Assembly: GCA_013289615.1 (NCBI GenBank)
Contig: JABCZO010000001.1
Span: 1-64,000, forward strand
Direction of reading: 5' to 3'
Length of the DNA: 64,000 nucleotides
DNA from: Gammaproteobacteria bacterium
Lineage (GTDB): Bacteria; Pseudomonadota; Gammaproteobacteria; Steroidobacterales; Steroidobacteraceae
Of this stretch, positions 52,052 to 61,160 are shown piece by piece. The notes under the pieces are model-generated. The model worked only from the letters and a program-made list of their open reading frames with translations. It was not told where the DNA came from and ran no database searches. A program made the position numbers and the translations under genes. Each line of letters starts with the position of its first letter. Positions within the stretch are counted from its first letter, which is position 1.

Positions 52052-55000
52052 ACGCACAGCCGCAACAACCGGCATTGGCCGATGTGGTCGCCACATCGGT
52101 GGACGCGCGCAACCCCTGGCTCGGGCTGGCGTCGTTCACCGAGGAGACGCGGGCGTATTTCTACGGCCGCGAGGATGAGGTCGCTGAGCTGGCGCGCAGG
52201 GTACAGCGCAAGCTGCTGACGGTATTGTTCGGCCAGTCGGGCCTGGGCAAGACCTCGATCCTGCGCGCCGGTCTGGTGCCGCGGCTGCGCAGCCAGGGCT
52301 ACTGCCCGGTCTATGTGCGGGTCGATTACGCTCACGACGCGCCCGAGCCCGCCGAGCAGATCAAGCAGGCGATCACCCGCAGCGCCACGCGCTCGGGCGA
52401 ATGGACCCAGGTTGGGGTCGCCGCCGAAGGCGAGTCGCTGTGGGAATTCCTGCACCATCGCGATGACGTGCTGCGCGACGAAGCCGGCAATACCCTGACG
52501 CCGCTGCTGATCTTCGATCAATTCGAGGAGATCTTCACCCTCGCCCAGAGCGATGAATTCGGACGCGCGCGCGCCGCACGATTCATCGCCGATCTGGCCG
52601 ACCTGGTCGAGAACCGCGCGCCCAAGTCGCTGGAGGCAAAGCTCGACGCCGATGATTCGATGGCCGAGCGTTTCGACTTTGGGCGCAGCGACTATCGCGT
52701 GCTGATTGCGCTGCGCGAGGATTACCTGGCGCCGCTCGAGGGGCTCAAGGCCGCGATGCCGAGCATCACGCAGAACCGCCTGCGTCTGGCGCCGATGACC
52801 GGCGACCAGGCGCTCACGGCGGTGATGCGCCCCGGCAAGGGGCTGGTGTCCGAGGAAGTGGCCGCCGCGATCGTGCGCTTCGTCGCCGGCGGCGCCGAAC
52901 TCGCCAACGCCGAGGTCGAGCCATCGCTGCTGAGCCTGATCTGCCGCGAACTCAACGATGCCCGCATCGCGCAGCAACGCGATGAAATTTCACTCGATCT
53001 GCTGGCCGGCTCGCACGCCAGCATCCTCAGTAATTTCTATGAGCGGGCCCTGGCCGACCAGCCGGCGGCCGTACGCCGCATCATCGAGGATCAGCTGCTG
53101 ACCGCCTCGGGCTACCGGGAGAACATCGCCGAGGAGAGGCTGATCAGCGAACTGGCCGCCGCGGGCGCCGCCCCCGGTACGCTGGCGGTACTGGTCAACC
53201 GACGGTTGCTGCGCATCGAGGAGCGCCTCGATGTGCGCCGCGTTGAGCTCACCCACGATGTACTGTGCGGGGTCGTCAAGGCCAGCCGCGACCAGCGCCA
53301 CGAACGCGAGAAGGGCGAAGCCACCGAGCGACTGCTGGCCGAGCAGCGTGAGCGTGAACTTTCGGCCCGGCGCGCGCTGGTGCGCGCCCGCCAGGTGGCC
53401 AGCGTGTGCGCGCTGCTTGCCATCGGCGCGCTGCTCGCAGCGGTGCTGGCGTACCTGAGCACGCAGCGTGCGCATCGTGCCGAGCGGCTCGCAGACCAGA
53501 CACGCACTGCCGCAGAGCAGGCACGCGCCGGTGCCGAGCACCTGCTCGGATACCTCAGTGACGATTTCAACCGTGAACTGGTGAGTTTCGGGCGTATCAA
53601 TGTGATCGCGGAATTCTCCCGGCAGCAGATCGAATACCTGCATTCGCTGCCGCCGGCGTTGCAGGGCCCGGAGACGATCCGCAACGGCGCGCTCGCCATG
53701 GTGTACTACGCGCGCGCCAATCGCCAGCTCGGCAACCTGGATATCGCCACCAAGAGCGCCGCCGAGGCCACCCAGTTGCTCGAGCAGCTGCAGCGCGGCG
53801 GGGATCATTCTGAAGCGACCACCATCGCGCTGGCGTTGGCCTATTCGGCGCAGGCGCTGATCAAGGACAGCCAGAATGACTCCAACGGGGTCGTCTTCAG
53901 CGAGCGCGCGGTCGCACTGTTGCGGCCGCTGGCAGAGGCGCCGGGCGCCTCGATCGCGGCACGGCGCGCATTTGTCGATACCCTCGGTCGCTATGGCTAC
54001 GAGCAGGCCGGCGGCAATCGATTCGAGGCAGGCCTCGCGACACTGTCGCAAGCAAGGCAGATCGCCGCAGACCTCGGAGCCAAGACGCTGGCCGATATCG
54101 ACATGGCGGCCAGCTACGCTGAGGCGGGAGCCTGGTATGTGACTTGTCTCGATGGGCTGGGACGCGACCCGGAAGCCCAGAGCATCGGTGATGAGGTTAT
54201 CGCCATCGCCGACAAGGTGCTCGCGCAGCGTCCGGGCTACCGGCTGGCGCTACACGCCCAGCAGGTAGTCGAGGGCAGTCTGGCCAGCGTCGCGCAAAAT
54301 AGCCTGAATCCGGCAGATATGCAGCGCTATACCGCGCTCGATACCCAGGTGTCGACCACGTTACTGCAGCTCGATCCGCACAACGTCGTCAGCCTGAACA
54401 ACCTGGGCGTCGCGCATCAGGAGACGGGCGATTCGCAGTGGGCCGCCGGGCGTCTGCGCGAAGCGATCGCCTCGTACCTGAAATCCCTTGACGACTACGG
54501 CCAGGCCAGCGTCGGCGGCGCCAGCTTCGTGGTCATTCGCGCCTACGATATGACGATCACCTCCAACTACCAGGCGCAGCTGGGCGACGCTGCCGGTGCA
54601 CAGGCCACGATTGCAGCCGGACGCGTGTACGCCGAGAAACTTCGAAAGACCGAGCCGCCGGGCAGCATCGCCCAGATCATCGTCGATGATCTGCTGGCGG
54701 CCAGCAGTGCCGCGGCGGCGCTGGAGCGCGATGACCTGTCGACCGCGCGGCGTCTCGCGTGGGACACCGCCAAATCGCTGCAGGCCGCGACACCGAGCGG
54801 CGACTGGCAGGAAGGCGAAAAGTACATCAGCCTGTACGTCGCACTGCACGTGGCCGGTCGGGCCGAATACCAGCTCGGCAATTTCGCTGCCGCCGAACGC
54901 GCCGAGCGCGCTGCGCTCGAGGCGCGCAAGCACTGGCCAACGCAGGCCACGTCCGATCGGCGCCAGCTCGGAGAACTGTCGATCTGGCTCGCGCTGGCGC

Positions 55001-55317
55001 TGGCGCGGCAGGGGCGCTTTGACGATGCAGCGCAGGAAATTGGCCCGATCGTCAAGTTCCAGCGCGAGCTGGCGGCCAGGAACCATGGTGATCAGTGGCA
55101 GCCGGTAGAACTGGCCAGTGCGCTGTACGCCCAGGCCGTGGCCGACAAAAATCAGCGCGCCAGGTTGCTGCAGGAAGCCGCGGGACTGCTGGATACCGTC
55201 GCGCCGACGTTGCGCTCGCTGCATGACGTACGCCGGTGGCGCGAGCGCATTAACGAGGCGATGCATGCCACGGGCACTGCTCTGATGCCTGCCGCATCGC
55301 TCCGGGGCGCGGGGTGA
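52048..55317 (+). CDS. STAND NTPase (nSTAND1-like) with TM segment and TPR-like C-terminus
   Basis: The frame on the track opens at 51847; GTG 52048, overlapping the previous stop as GTGA, gives 1089 residues. 'NPWLGLASFTEETRAYFYGRE' starts an nSTAND1-type NTPase: Walker A GQSGLGKT (62-69), Walker B LLIFDQFEE (153-161), and the winged-helix mark 'ELTHDVL' near 401. A charged coiled-coil stretch (about 415-448) leads to one membrane segment (about 450-470) and another coiled coil, then about 580 residues of helical TPR-like repeats ('ARANRQLGNLDIATKSAAEA'). It looks like a membrane-anchored sensor switch with the repeats on the far side, relaying to the TIR partner. Confidence 0.86.
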   Translation: MNAQPQQPALADVVATSVDARNPWLGLASFTEETRAYFYGREDEVAELARRVQRKLLTVLFGQSGLGKTSILRAGLVPRLRSQGYCPVYVRVDYAHDAPEPAEQIKQAITRSATRSGEWTQVGVAAEGESLWEFLHHRDDVLRDEAGNTLTPLLIFDQFEEIFTLAQSDEFGRARAARFIADLADLVENRAPKSLEAKLDADDSMAERFDFGRSDYRVLIALREDYLAPLEGLKAAMPSITQNRLRLAPMTGDQALTAVMRPGKGLVSEEVAAAIVRFVAGGAELANAEVEPSLLSLICRELNDARIAQQRDEISLDLLAGSHASILSNFYERALADQPAAVRRIIEDQLLTASGYRENIAEERLISELAAAGAAPGTLAVLVNRRLLRIEERLDVRRVELTHDVLCGVVKASRDQRHEREKGEATERLLAEQRERELSARRALVRARQVASVCALLAIGALLAAVLAYLSTQRAHRAERLADQTRTAAEQARAGAEHLLGYLSDDFNRELVSFGRINVIAEFSRQQIEYLHSLPPALQGPETIRNGALAMVYYARANRQLGNLDIATKSAAEATQLLEQLQRGGDHSEATTIALALAYSAQALIKDSQNDSNGVVFSERAVALLRPLAEAPGASIAARRAFVDTLGRYGYEQAGGNRFEAGLATLSQARQIAADLGAKTLADIDMAASYAEAGAWYVTCLDGLGRDPEAQSIGDEVIAIADKVLAQRPGYRLALHAQQVVEGSLASVAQNSLNPADMQRYTALDTQVSTTLLQLDPHNVVSLNNLGVAHQETGDSQWAAGRLREAIASYLKSLDDYGQASVGGASFVVIRAYDMTITSNYQAQLGDAAGAQATIAAGRVYAEKLRKTEPPGSIAQIIVDDLLAASSAAAALERDDLSTARRLAWDTAKSLQAATPSGDWQEGEKYISLYVALHVAGRAEYQLGNFAAAERAERAALEARKHWPTQATSDRRQLGELSIWLALALARQGRFDDAAQEIGPIVKFQRELAARNHGDQWQPVELASALYAQAVADKNQRARLLQEAAGLLDTVAPTLRSLHDVRRWRERINEAMHATGTALMPAASLRGAG

Positions 55318-55784
55318 CTTCGGGCCCGATGCCACTGTTTCGCTCGAGCGGGCAACGCGGCTTCTCGAGTGCGCTCAGCGAGGATCGGCGCCATGTCGCC
55401 GCGCGCAAGCTCGAGCGCGAGGTGCAGGTCCGATTTACCCCCGAGGCCTGCACGGTGCACACGCCCGAGGGCGTGGTGCATGCGCTACCCGGCGATGCGA
55501 TCCTGACCGGTATTGCCGGGGAGCGCTGGCGCGTGTCGCGCGCGCACTTTGCCGACAAGTACCGGCCCAGGCCGCCGACTCAATCCGGCCAGGCCGGCCC
55601 GTATCTCAGCCTGCGCAATCGCATCCTTGCGTTGCAGATGCACGAAGCCTTCGAGGTACTGCTGGCCGATGGCCAGTCCAAACTGACCGGCCGGCCCAGC
55701 GACTGGCTGGTTGACTACGGCGACGGCAGCCTTGGAATCGTCTCGCAGCCCATATTCGCGACCACTTACGAAATCGTCGACTGA
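55314..55784 (+). CDS. PGDYG-like small protein
   Basis: A 156-residue protein starting with GTG in a GTGA overlap with the STAND gene. It has two strand-rich motifs: 'LPGDAILTGIAGERW' followed by 'HFADKY', and later 'DWLVDYGDGSLGIV' followed by 'FATTYEIVD'. These look like two halves or copies of the PGDYG/phage 'GDWI(I)TG.GE.YP' type fold. No membrane segment, nuclease or NTPase motif is visible, and the function is unknown. Its strict coupling to the TIR and STAND genes suggests a sensor, inhibitor or ligand-binding part of the same system. Confidence 0.7.
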   Translation: MTSGPMPLFRSSGQRGFSSALSEDRRHVAARKLEREVQVRFTPEACTVHTPEGVVHALPGDAILTGIAGERWRVSRAHFADKYRPRPPTQSGQAGPYLSLRNRILALQMHEAFEVLLADGQSKLTGRPSDWLVDYGDGSLGIVSQPIFATTYEIVD

Positions 55785-55791
55785 CACGCAC

Positions 55792-56829
55792 GTGGCACTG
55801 CACCAAGTCATTCAGCGCCTGCTGCTCATCGGTGTGAAGATCCAGACCCCGCCTCCACCGGCGCCGCCGCAACCGCCCAAGCGACTGCTGACACTGATCG
55901 AGTCGCTCGCCGCCGCGCACCGCAGGTTCGATCAGCGCGCCATCCATTTCGGCCACCGTTATCGCAGCGGCTTCTGGGCCATCTACCTGCTCAGCGCCAT
56001 CGCGGTGCTGTGCGCGGTGATGCCGCTGGCACTCGGATGGGACAGCACCAGCCACGCGATGCATCCGTATTCGGGGCTCTGGGCCATCGCCGAAGTGATC
56101 GTGATCGGCAGCGTGAGCGCGATCTACTGGCTGGGACATCGGCACGACTGGCAGGGCCAGTGGCTGCGCGCGCGCACCACCGCAGAGCTGACCTGGTACC
56201 TGCCGCTGATCGCACCGTTGCTCGACTTCTCGGCGCCCCAGGCGCAGGCGAACTGGTACCTGCGGGTACTCGATCCGGGGCAGCACCTGCGCGGCATAGA
56301 CGATGTGGCGGCGCTGTGCGCGCGCAACGAGTCGCTGGCGCGCGAACTGCTTGGCGAGGCCTGGGCGGATCCGGAATTCATCGTCAGCTACGCGCAGTGG
56401 ACCATCGACATATTGCTGGCGCAGAAGCACTATCACGCCCGCATTGCCGTGCGCCAGCATGCGCTGCTGCATCGGGTTCACCGCGTGACCAGCGGACTGT
56501 TCGGCCTGACGGCGCTCGGCGCGCTGCTGCATCTGCTGATTCATACGCTCTGGCTGTCGCTGGTCACCACCTTTTTCCCGGCGCTGGCTGCGTCGCTGCA
56601 TGGCGCGCTGGCGCAATCCGAAGCCTATCGGCTCGGCGCAACCTCGGAGCGACTGATGGTCGAACTGCACGGTGCGATCGAGGATGTGCGCAAGGCCCTG
56701 GCCGAACTGCCACAAGTGCGTCGCGTGGAGGCGCTCAAGGCGTCGGTCCAGGCCGCGATCGCACTGATTCTGGAGGAGCACCAGGATTGGCACATGCTGG
56801 TGCGCCCGCACCATCTGCCGCTCGCCTGA
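55792..56829 (+). CDS. Multi-TM protein of the SIR2-TIR-STAND operon (SLATT-like)
   Basis: GTG 55792, 7 bases after the previous stop, gives 345 residues (the track frame starts earlier inside the neighbour). A Pro-rich N-terminus (TPPPPAPPQPPKR) precedes two membrane helices (about 60-82, 96-116), a cytosolic middle part with 'WQGQWLRARTTAELTWYLP', and a long hydrophobic region (about 245-285), then a helical tail. The arrangement of paired helices after 'HFGHRYRSGFWAIYLLSA' recalls SLATT-type 2TM effectors of nucleotide-signalling conflict systems, but the match is by eye. As the last gene of the operon it is a candidate membrane-damaging effector. Confidence 0.7.
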   Translation: MALHQVIQRLLLIGVKIQTPPPPAPPQPPKRLLTLIESLAAAHRRFDQRAIHFGHRYRSGFWAIYLLSAIAVLCAVMPLALGWDSTSHAMHPYSGLWAIAEVIVIGSVSAIYWLGHRHDWQGQWLRARTTAELTWYLPLIAPLLDFSAPQAQANWYLRVLDPGQHLRGIDDVAALCARNESLARELLGEAWADPEFIVSYAQWTIDILLAQKHYHARIAVRQHALLHRVHRVTSGLFGLTALGALLHLLIHTLWLSLVTTFFPALAASLHGALAQSEAYRLGATSERLMVELHGAIEDVRKALAELPQVRRVEALKASVQAAIALILEEHQDWHMLVRPHHLPLA

Positions 56830-56910
56830 GGCAAGACGAGCGCCGATCACAAACGTTATAGTAAGACACTTCTTCAGTCACCCCAAAGCACCTGGCAACC
56901 AAGGAGATCC

Positions 56911-58845
56911 ATGAAGTCAACTCTCATGGCGATAGCCGTCTGTTGTATGGCAATGAGCATCGCAGCCGCGGTCCAGAGTGCCGGGCCCGGTGCGACCGCG
57001 CCGGTCACGCCAATCGCAGCACCGAGGGATCGCCCCTACCCGGGGGAGATTCAACTGAGTGTCGATGCCACCGATATCAGCCGACGCATCATCCGCGTTC
57101 ACGAGACGCTGAGCGGCATCGGCCCGGATACGGTGCTGCTGTATCCGAAGTGGCTGCCCGGCACGCACGCGCCGGAGGGCACGATCGATCGCCTCGCGGG
57201 CCTAAGAATCGTGGCCAACGGCACACCGGTAGCCTGGAAGCGCGATCCGGTCGACGTGTTCGCGTTTCGTTTGCACGCCGCCCCGGGCGTCAAGTCGATC
57301 GATATCGACTTCGACTACCTGTCCCCGACCAGCCCCCAGGTGGGCAACCTGGAAATCAGCCGCGAGCTGCTGATGATCGAATGGAATGAGCTGGTACTGT
57401 ACCCGGCCGGCTATTTCGCGCGACAGATACCGGTGCAGGCGCGCATCACCTTGCCTGCCGACTGGAAGTCGGCCTCAGCCCTTGAAACCGCCTCCGCAAG
57501 CGGCGTGCACACGCAGTTCAAGCCGATCAGCCTTGAGACGTTCGTCGATAGTCCGCTGTACGCGGGCCGCTATGCCTCACGGCTCGAACTGGATGCGGGC
57601 GGGCCGGTGCCGGTACACCTCGACCTGTTTGCGGACCGGCCCGAGCTTCTGGCGGTCAAGCCGGAGCAGCTCGAGGCGCACCGGGCGCTGGTGCGGCAGG
57701 CCTACAAGCTCTTCGGCTCGCATCACTACAATCACTACGACTTCCTGTACTCACTGAGCGATCAGATCCAGCAGAGCGGACTTGAGCACCATCAGTCGAG
57801 CGAGGATGGCGCCGATCCGCAGACGTTCACCGAATGGGACAAGACCGCGTACAACCGGGATCTGCTGGCGCACGAGTTCACGCACTCGTGGAACGGCAAG
57901 TTCCGCCGCCCGGCGGACTTGTGGACGCCGAACTACAACGTGCCGATGCAGGACAGCCTGCTATGGGTCTACGAGGGGCAGACCGAGTATTGGGGGCAGG
58001 TGCTGGCCGCACGCTCGGCACTGCGCACCCGGCAGCAGGCGCTCGATCAGTTCGCGCTCACGGCAGCGTACTATGCCATGCAGCCGGGTCGGCGCTGGCG
58101 CACCGTTCAAGACACCACCAACGATGAAATCATCAACCCGCGCCGACCGCAGTCCTGGCGCGACTGGCAACGCTTTGAGGACTACTACAGCGAGGGAGCG
58201 CTGATCTGGCTTGATGCGGACACCCTGATTCGCGAGCGATCACAGGGCAAACGCTCGCTCGACGATTTCGCCCGAGCATTCTTCGGCATCAACGACGGCA
58301 GCTTCACCCCGGTCACGTACACCTTCGACGACGTCGTGAAGACGCTCAATGCGGTCGAGCCGTATGACTGGGGCGCCTTCCTGCGCCAGCGACTCGATTC
58401 AAGCGCCCGGCCGGCGCCGCTCGACGGACTGCGGCGCGGCGGCTACAAGCTGATCTATACCGACACCCCCAGCGACTACCAGAAGGCCAGCGACGGGCAG
58501 CGCAAGCACGTCAACCTGCTGTTCTCCATCGGTGTCGACATCGACGACAGCGACAAGATGGGCACCGTGGCGCAAGTGATGTGGGACAGCCCTGCGTTCA
58601 AGGCCAAGCTCACCGAAAGCGCACAGATCCTCGCGATCGACGGCGTCGCCTATTGCGCCGAGGTGCTGCAGGATGCGATCCGCTCGGCCCAGGGCACCCA
58701 CACGCCGATCGAGCTGATCATCAAGACCGGTGATCGCTACACAGTGGCAAGTCTCGACTACCACGACGGACTGCGCTACCCGCACCTGGAGCGCGACCCA
58801 TCCGCGCCGGCGCGCCTCGATGACATCGTGGCCGCGCGGCCGTGA
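56911..58845 (+). CDS. M61 family metallopeptidase (glycyl aminopeptidase-like)
   Basis: A 644-residue exported peptidase: signal peptide (MKSTLMAIAVCCMAMSIAAA), an N-terminal beta-rich domain ('WLPGTHAPEGTIDRLAGL'), the gluzincin catalytic domain with zinc motif HEFTH (residues 321-325) and third-ligand Glu in 'WVYEGQTEYWG', and a C-terminal PDZ-like domain ('SAQILAIDGVAYCAEVL'). M61 enzymes release N-terminal Gly or Ala. AAGGAG lies 5 nt upstream of the ATG, and TATAGT in the 81-base gap is a likely -10. It is a separate unit from the immune-type operon upstream. Confidence 0.92.
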   Translation: MKSTLMAIAVCCMAMSIAAAVQSAGPGATAPVTPIAAPRDRPYPGEIQLSVDATDISRRIIRVHETLSGIGPDTVLLYPKWLPGTHAPEGTIDRLAGLRIVANGTPVAWKRDPVDVFAFRLHAAPGVKSIDIDFDYLSPTSPQVGNLEISRELLMIEWNELVLYPAGYFARQIPVQARITLPADWKSASALETASASGVHTQFKPISLETFVDSPLYAGRYASRLELDAGGPVPVHLDLFADRPELLAVKPEQLEAHRALVRQAYKLFGSHHYNHYDFLYSLSDQIQQSGLEHHQSSEDGADPQTFTEWDKTAYNRDLLAHEFTHSWNGKFRRPADLWTPNYNVPMQDSLLWVYEGQTEYWGQVLAARSALRTRQQALDQFALTAAYYAMQPGRRWRTVQDTTNDEIINPRRPQSWRDWQRFEDYYSEGALIWLDADTLIRERSQGKRSLDDFARAFFGINDGSFTPVTYTFDDVVKTLNAVEPYDWGAFLRQRLDSSARPAPLDGLRRGGYKLIYTDTPSDYQKASDGQRKHVNLLFSIGVDIDDSDKMGTVAQVMWDSPAFKAKLTESAQILAIDGVAYCAEVLQDAIRSAQGTHTPIELIIKTGDRYTVASLDYHDGLRYPHLERDPSAPARLDDIVAARP

Positions 58846-58873
58846 CCCGCCGCGGCCTCCAGGCACCGGGGAG

Positions 58874-61057
58874 CTACGACGAGCAGACCGGCGGGCGATC
58901 GTCGGCGAGCAGCTGAACAGTGCCGACCAGCAGCCGCGAGCGGTCCGCGCACGGTCCGACCAGAATCTCAATTTCACCCGGTTCGAACACCGGCTGCAGA
59001 TCGAGCCCCAGAAAGCTCAGCTCCGAGGCGGGTAGCGACAGCGTCAGCGTACCGGTTTCGCCGGGCTGCAATTCGATCTTGCCGAAGCCCTTGAGCTCCA
59101 GCAACGGACGCGCCACAGTCGCAATACGGTCGTGCGTGAAAAGAAACACCGTCTCCTGCGCGATCCTCGCACCATCATTGGCGACATCGACTCGAACCTC
59201 GATCAAATCACCCTGGCGCGCATGCGGCGGCGTGACCCGAAGCTTCGACAGAGCAAAACGCCCATAGCTGAGCCCATGGCCAAACGGAAATAGCGGCTCG
59301 TTGGGCACATCGAGATATCGGCTCCGGAAGTGATCGCTCGAGTCGGCAGGCCGCCCGCCCGGACGCTGGCCGAAGAATATCGGAATCTGCCCGGTGGCCC
59401 GTGGCCAGCTCATCGGCGTGCGCCCACTCGGGGATACGCTTCCGGTCAGCACATCGGCAATCGCATTTCCCGCCTCGCTCCCGAGGAACCAGGCCGCAAG
59501 CACCGCATCGGCCTGTTCGACCAGCCAGGGCACGACCAGCGGACGGCCGCAGAACAATATCGCGACCACCGGTTTGCCCAGCATCCTGGCGCGATCGATG
59601 ACCGCTTGCGCGAATGCGCGCTGCTGTCCGGGCAGGTCCGGATGCGCGCGGCTGGCGGCCTCCCCGCTCATGTCCGCGGCTTCGCCCAGGCACAGGATGA
59701 TCGCGTCGGCCGCCGCGCACAGATCCAGGACCTGTGGTATGCCGGAGACGTCGTCCGCCAGGATGCCAACCCCCGAGGCGTGCAGGATCTCGCTTTCGGG
59801 CAGCGCCGCGCGCAGCCCGGCCAGCACGCCCACATGCGTCGCGGGCTCGCCGGCCAGCGACCACGGTCCCCCCATTTCGGACGGCGCATCGGCCAGCGGT
59901 CCGGCGACGGCGAGCCGGCGCACGGATGGCGCCAGCGGCAGCACGTCGTTAGCGTTCTTCAGCAACACAATCGCGCGTGCAGCCACACTGCGCGCCAGGC
60001 GGCGGCGATCGGCACGAGCCGCGCCACTCTCTGGCGCGGCACCGCGCTGATAGGGCTGGTCGAACAGGCCCAGGCGTTCCTTGAGCGTCAGGACGCGGCG
60101 CACAGCCGCGTCGATCTCCGCCATGGTCACGGCCCCTGCCTGCAGTGCAGCCGGCAGGCCAAGACGATAGGCGTTCGCCATCATGTCGATGTCCACACCG
60201 GCCTTCAGTGCCAGCGTCGCCGCCTGGCTGAGGTTGGCGGCGACCCCGTGGCGCATGAGTTCCGCGATGGCGTTGTAGTCGCTCACGATGACCCCGTCGA
60301 ACCCGAGCTGATCGCGCAGCAAACGGCGCAACAGTCCCACGTGCGCGGTCATCGGTATACCGGCGAGATCGGTAAAGGCAGGCATGATCGCCGCCACGCC
60401 GGCGGCGATTGCGGCGGCGAACGGGGGCAGATGCACCTCGTGCAGGCAGCGCTCGGAGATATCGACCGACGCGTAGTCGCGCCCCGCCGTCACCGGACCG
60501 TAGGCGCAATAGTGTTTCGCGACCGCTGCCAGCGCCTCCCCGGCACTAAGATCGTCACCCTGAATTCCCCTGACCTTGGCGCCGGCGATCTGCGCACCAA
60601 GCCAGGGGTCCTCGCCCGGCCCCTCCGCGCTGCGGCCCCAGCGAGGATCGCGCGACACGTCCAGCATCGGCGCGAACGCCATCGCGATGCCATCGGCGGC
60701 CGCCTCGCGGGATGCCTCCCGCGCCGTGAGTGCCCAGGCATCCGGGTCGAACAGCGCCGCTTCGCCCAACGGCACCGGAAACAAGGTGCGATGCCCGTGG
60801 ATGACATCGAACGCGATCAGCAGCGGTATTCCAAGCCGCGATTCCTCGATCGCGAGCCGCTGCAGTTCATGCACGTGGCCGGCACCGAAAAGATTGAGCA
60901 GGTTGCCGATGGCGCCGGCCTTGATGGCATCGGTCGAATCGCCGGCGATAACCGGTCCGGTGACCGCGTAGCCGGCCGCCGTCATGGTGAGCTGGCCGAG
61001 CTTTTCGACCAGGGTCATGTCCCGGATGAGCATCTCGATCCGACTCATGTGATCCAT
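58874..61057 (-). CDS. GH3 beta-glucosidase (BglX-like)
   Basis: A 727-residue GH3 enzyme: TIM barrel with 'IPLLIAFDVIHGHRTLFP', 'KHYCAYGPVTAGRDYASVD' and the nucleophile Asp in 'GFDGVIVSDYNAI', then the (alpha/beta)6 domain ('PVVAILFCGRPLVVPWL') and a fibronectin-like C-terminus ('FPFGHGLSYGRF'). It removes terminal beta-glucose from oligosaccharides. Unlike E. coli BglX it has no signal peptide, starting directly at 'MDHMSRIEMLIRDMTLVEKLGQL', so it should be cytoplasmic. It is divergent from the PF10091-type glucanase gene. Confidence 0.92.
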   Translation of the reverse strand: MDHMSRIEMLIRDMTLVEKLGQLTMTAAGYAVTGPVIAGDSTDAIKAGAIGNLLNLFGAGHVHELQRLAIEESRLGIPLLIAFDVIHGHRTLFPVPLGEAALFDPDAWALTAREASREAAADGIAMAFAPMLDVSRDPRWGRSAEGPGEDPWLGAQIAGAKVRGIQGDDLSAGEALAAVAKHYCAYGPVTAGRDYASVDISERCLHEVHLPPFAAAIAAGVAAIMPAFTDLAGIPMTAHVGLLRRLLRDQLGFDGVIVSDYNAIAELMRHGVAANLSQAATLALKAGVDIDMMANAYRLGLPAALQAGAVTMAEIDAAVRRVLTLKERLGLFDQPYQRGAAPESGAARADRRRLARSVAARAIVLLKNANDVLPLAPSVRRLAVAGPLADAPSEMGGPWSLAGEPATHVGVLAGLRAALPESEILHASGVGILADDVSGIPQVLDLCAAADAIILCLGEAADMSGEAASRAHPDLPGQQRAFAQAVIDRARMLGKPVVAILFCGRPLVVPWLVEQADAVLAAWFLGSEAGNAIADVLTGSVSPSGRTPMSWPRATGQIPIFFGQRPGGRPADSSDHFRSRYLDVPNEPLFPFGHGLSYGRFALSKLRVTPPHARQGDLIEVRVDVANDGARIAQETVFLFTHDRIATVARPLLELKGFGKIELQPGETGTLTLSLPASELSFLGLDLQPVFEPGEIEILVGPCADRSRLLVGTVQLLADDRPPVCSS

Positions 61058-61160
61058 CTACCGCTTCTGGCCACAACTTTAGAGCGCATCACGCTTTTTC
61101 TATACCCTTCAGTGCCCGGCCATAGCAAGGTCGCGACGCTTTCGGATAACGTGGACGATT

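Noticed and set aside
50663-56829. Interpretation of the TIR-STAND operon as classical Thoeris or Avs
   Set aside because: There is no ThsA-type active SIR2 and SLOG pair, and the STAND protein lacks a fused N-terminal nuclease-type effector as in most Avs; the parts differ.
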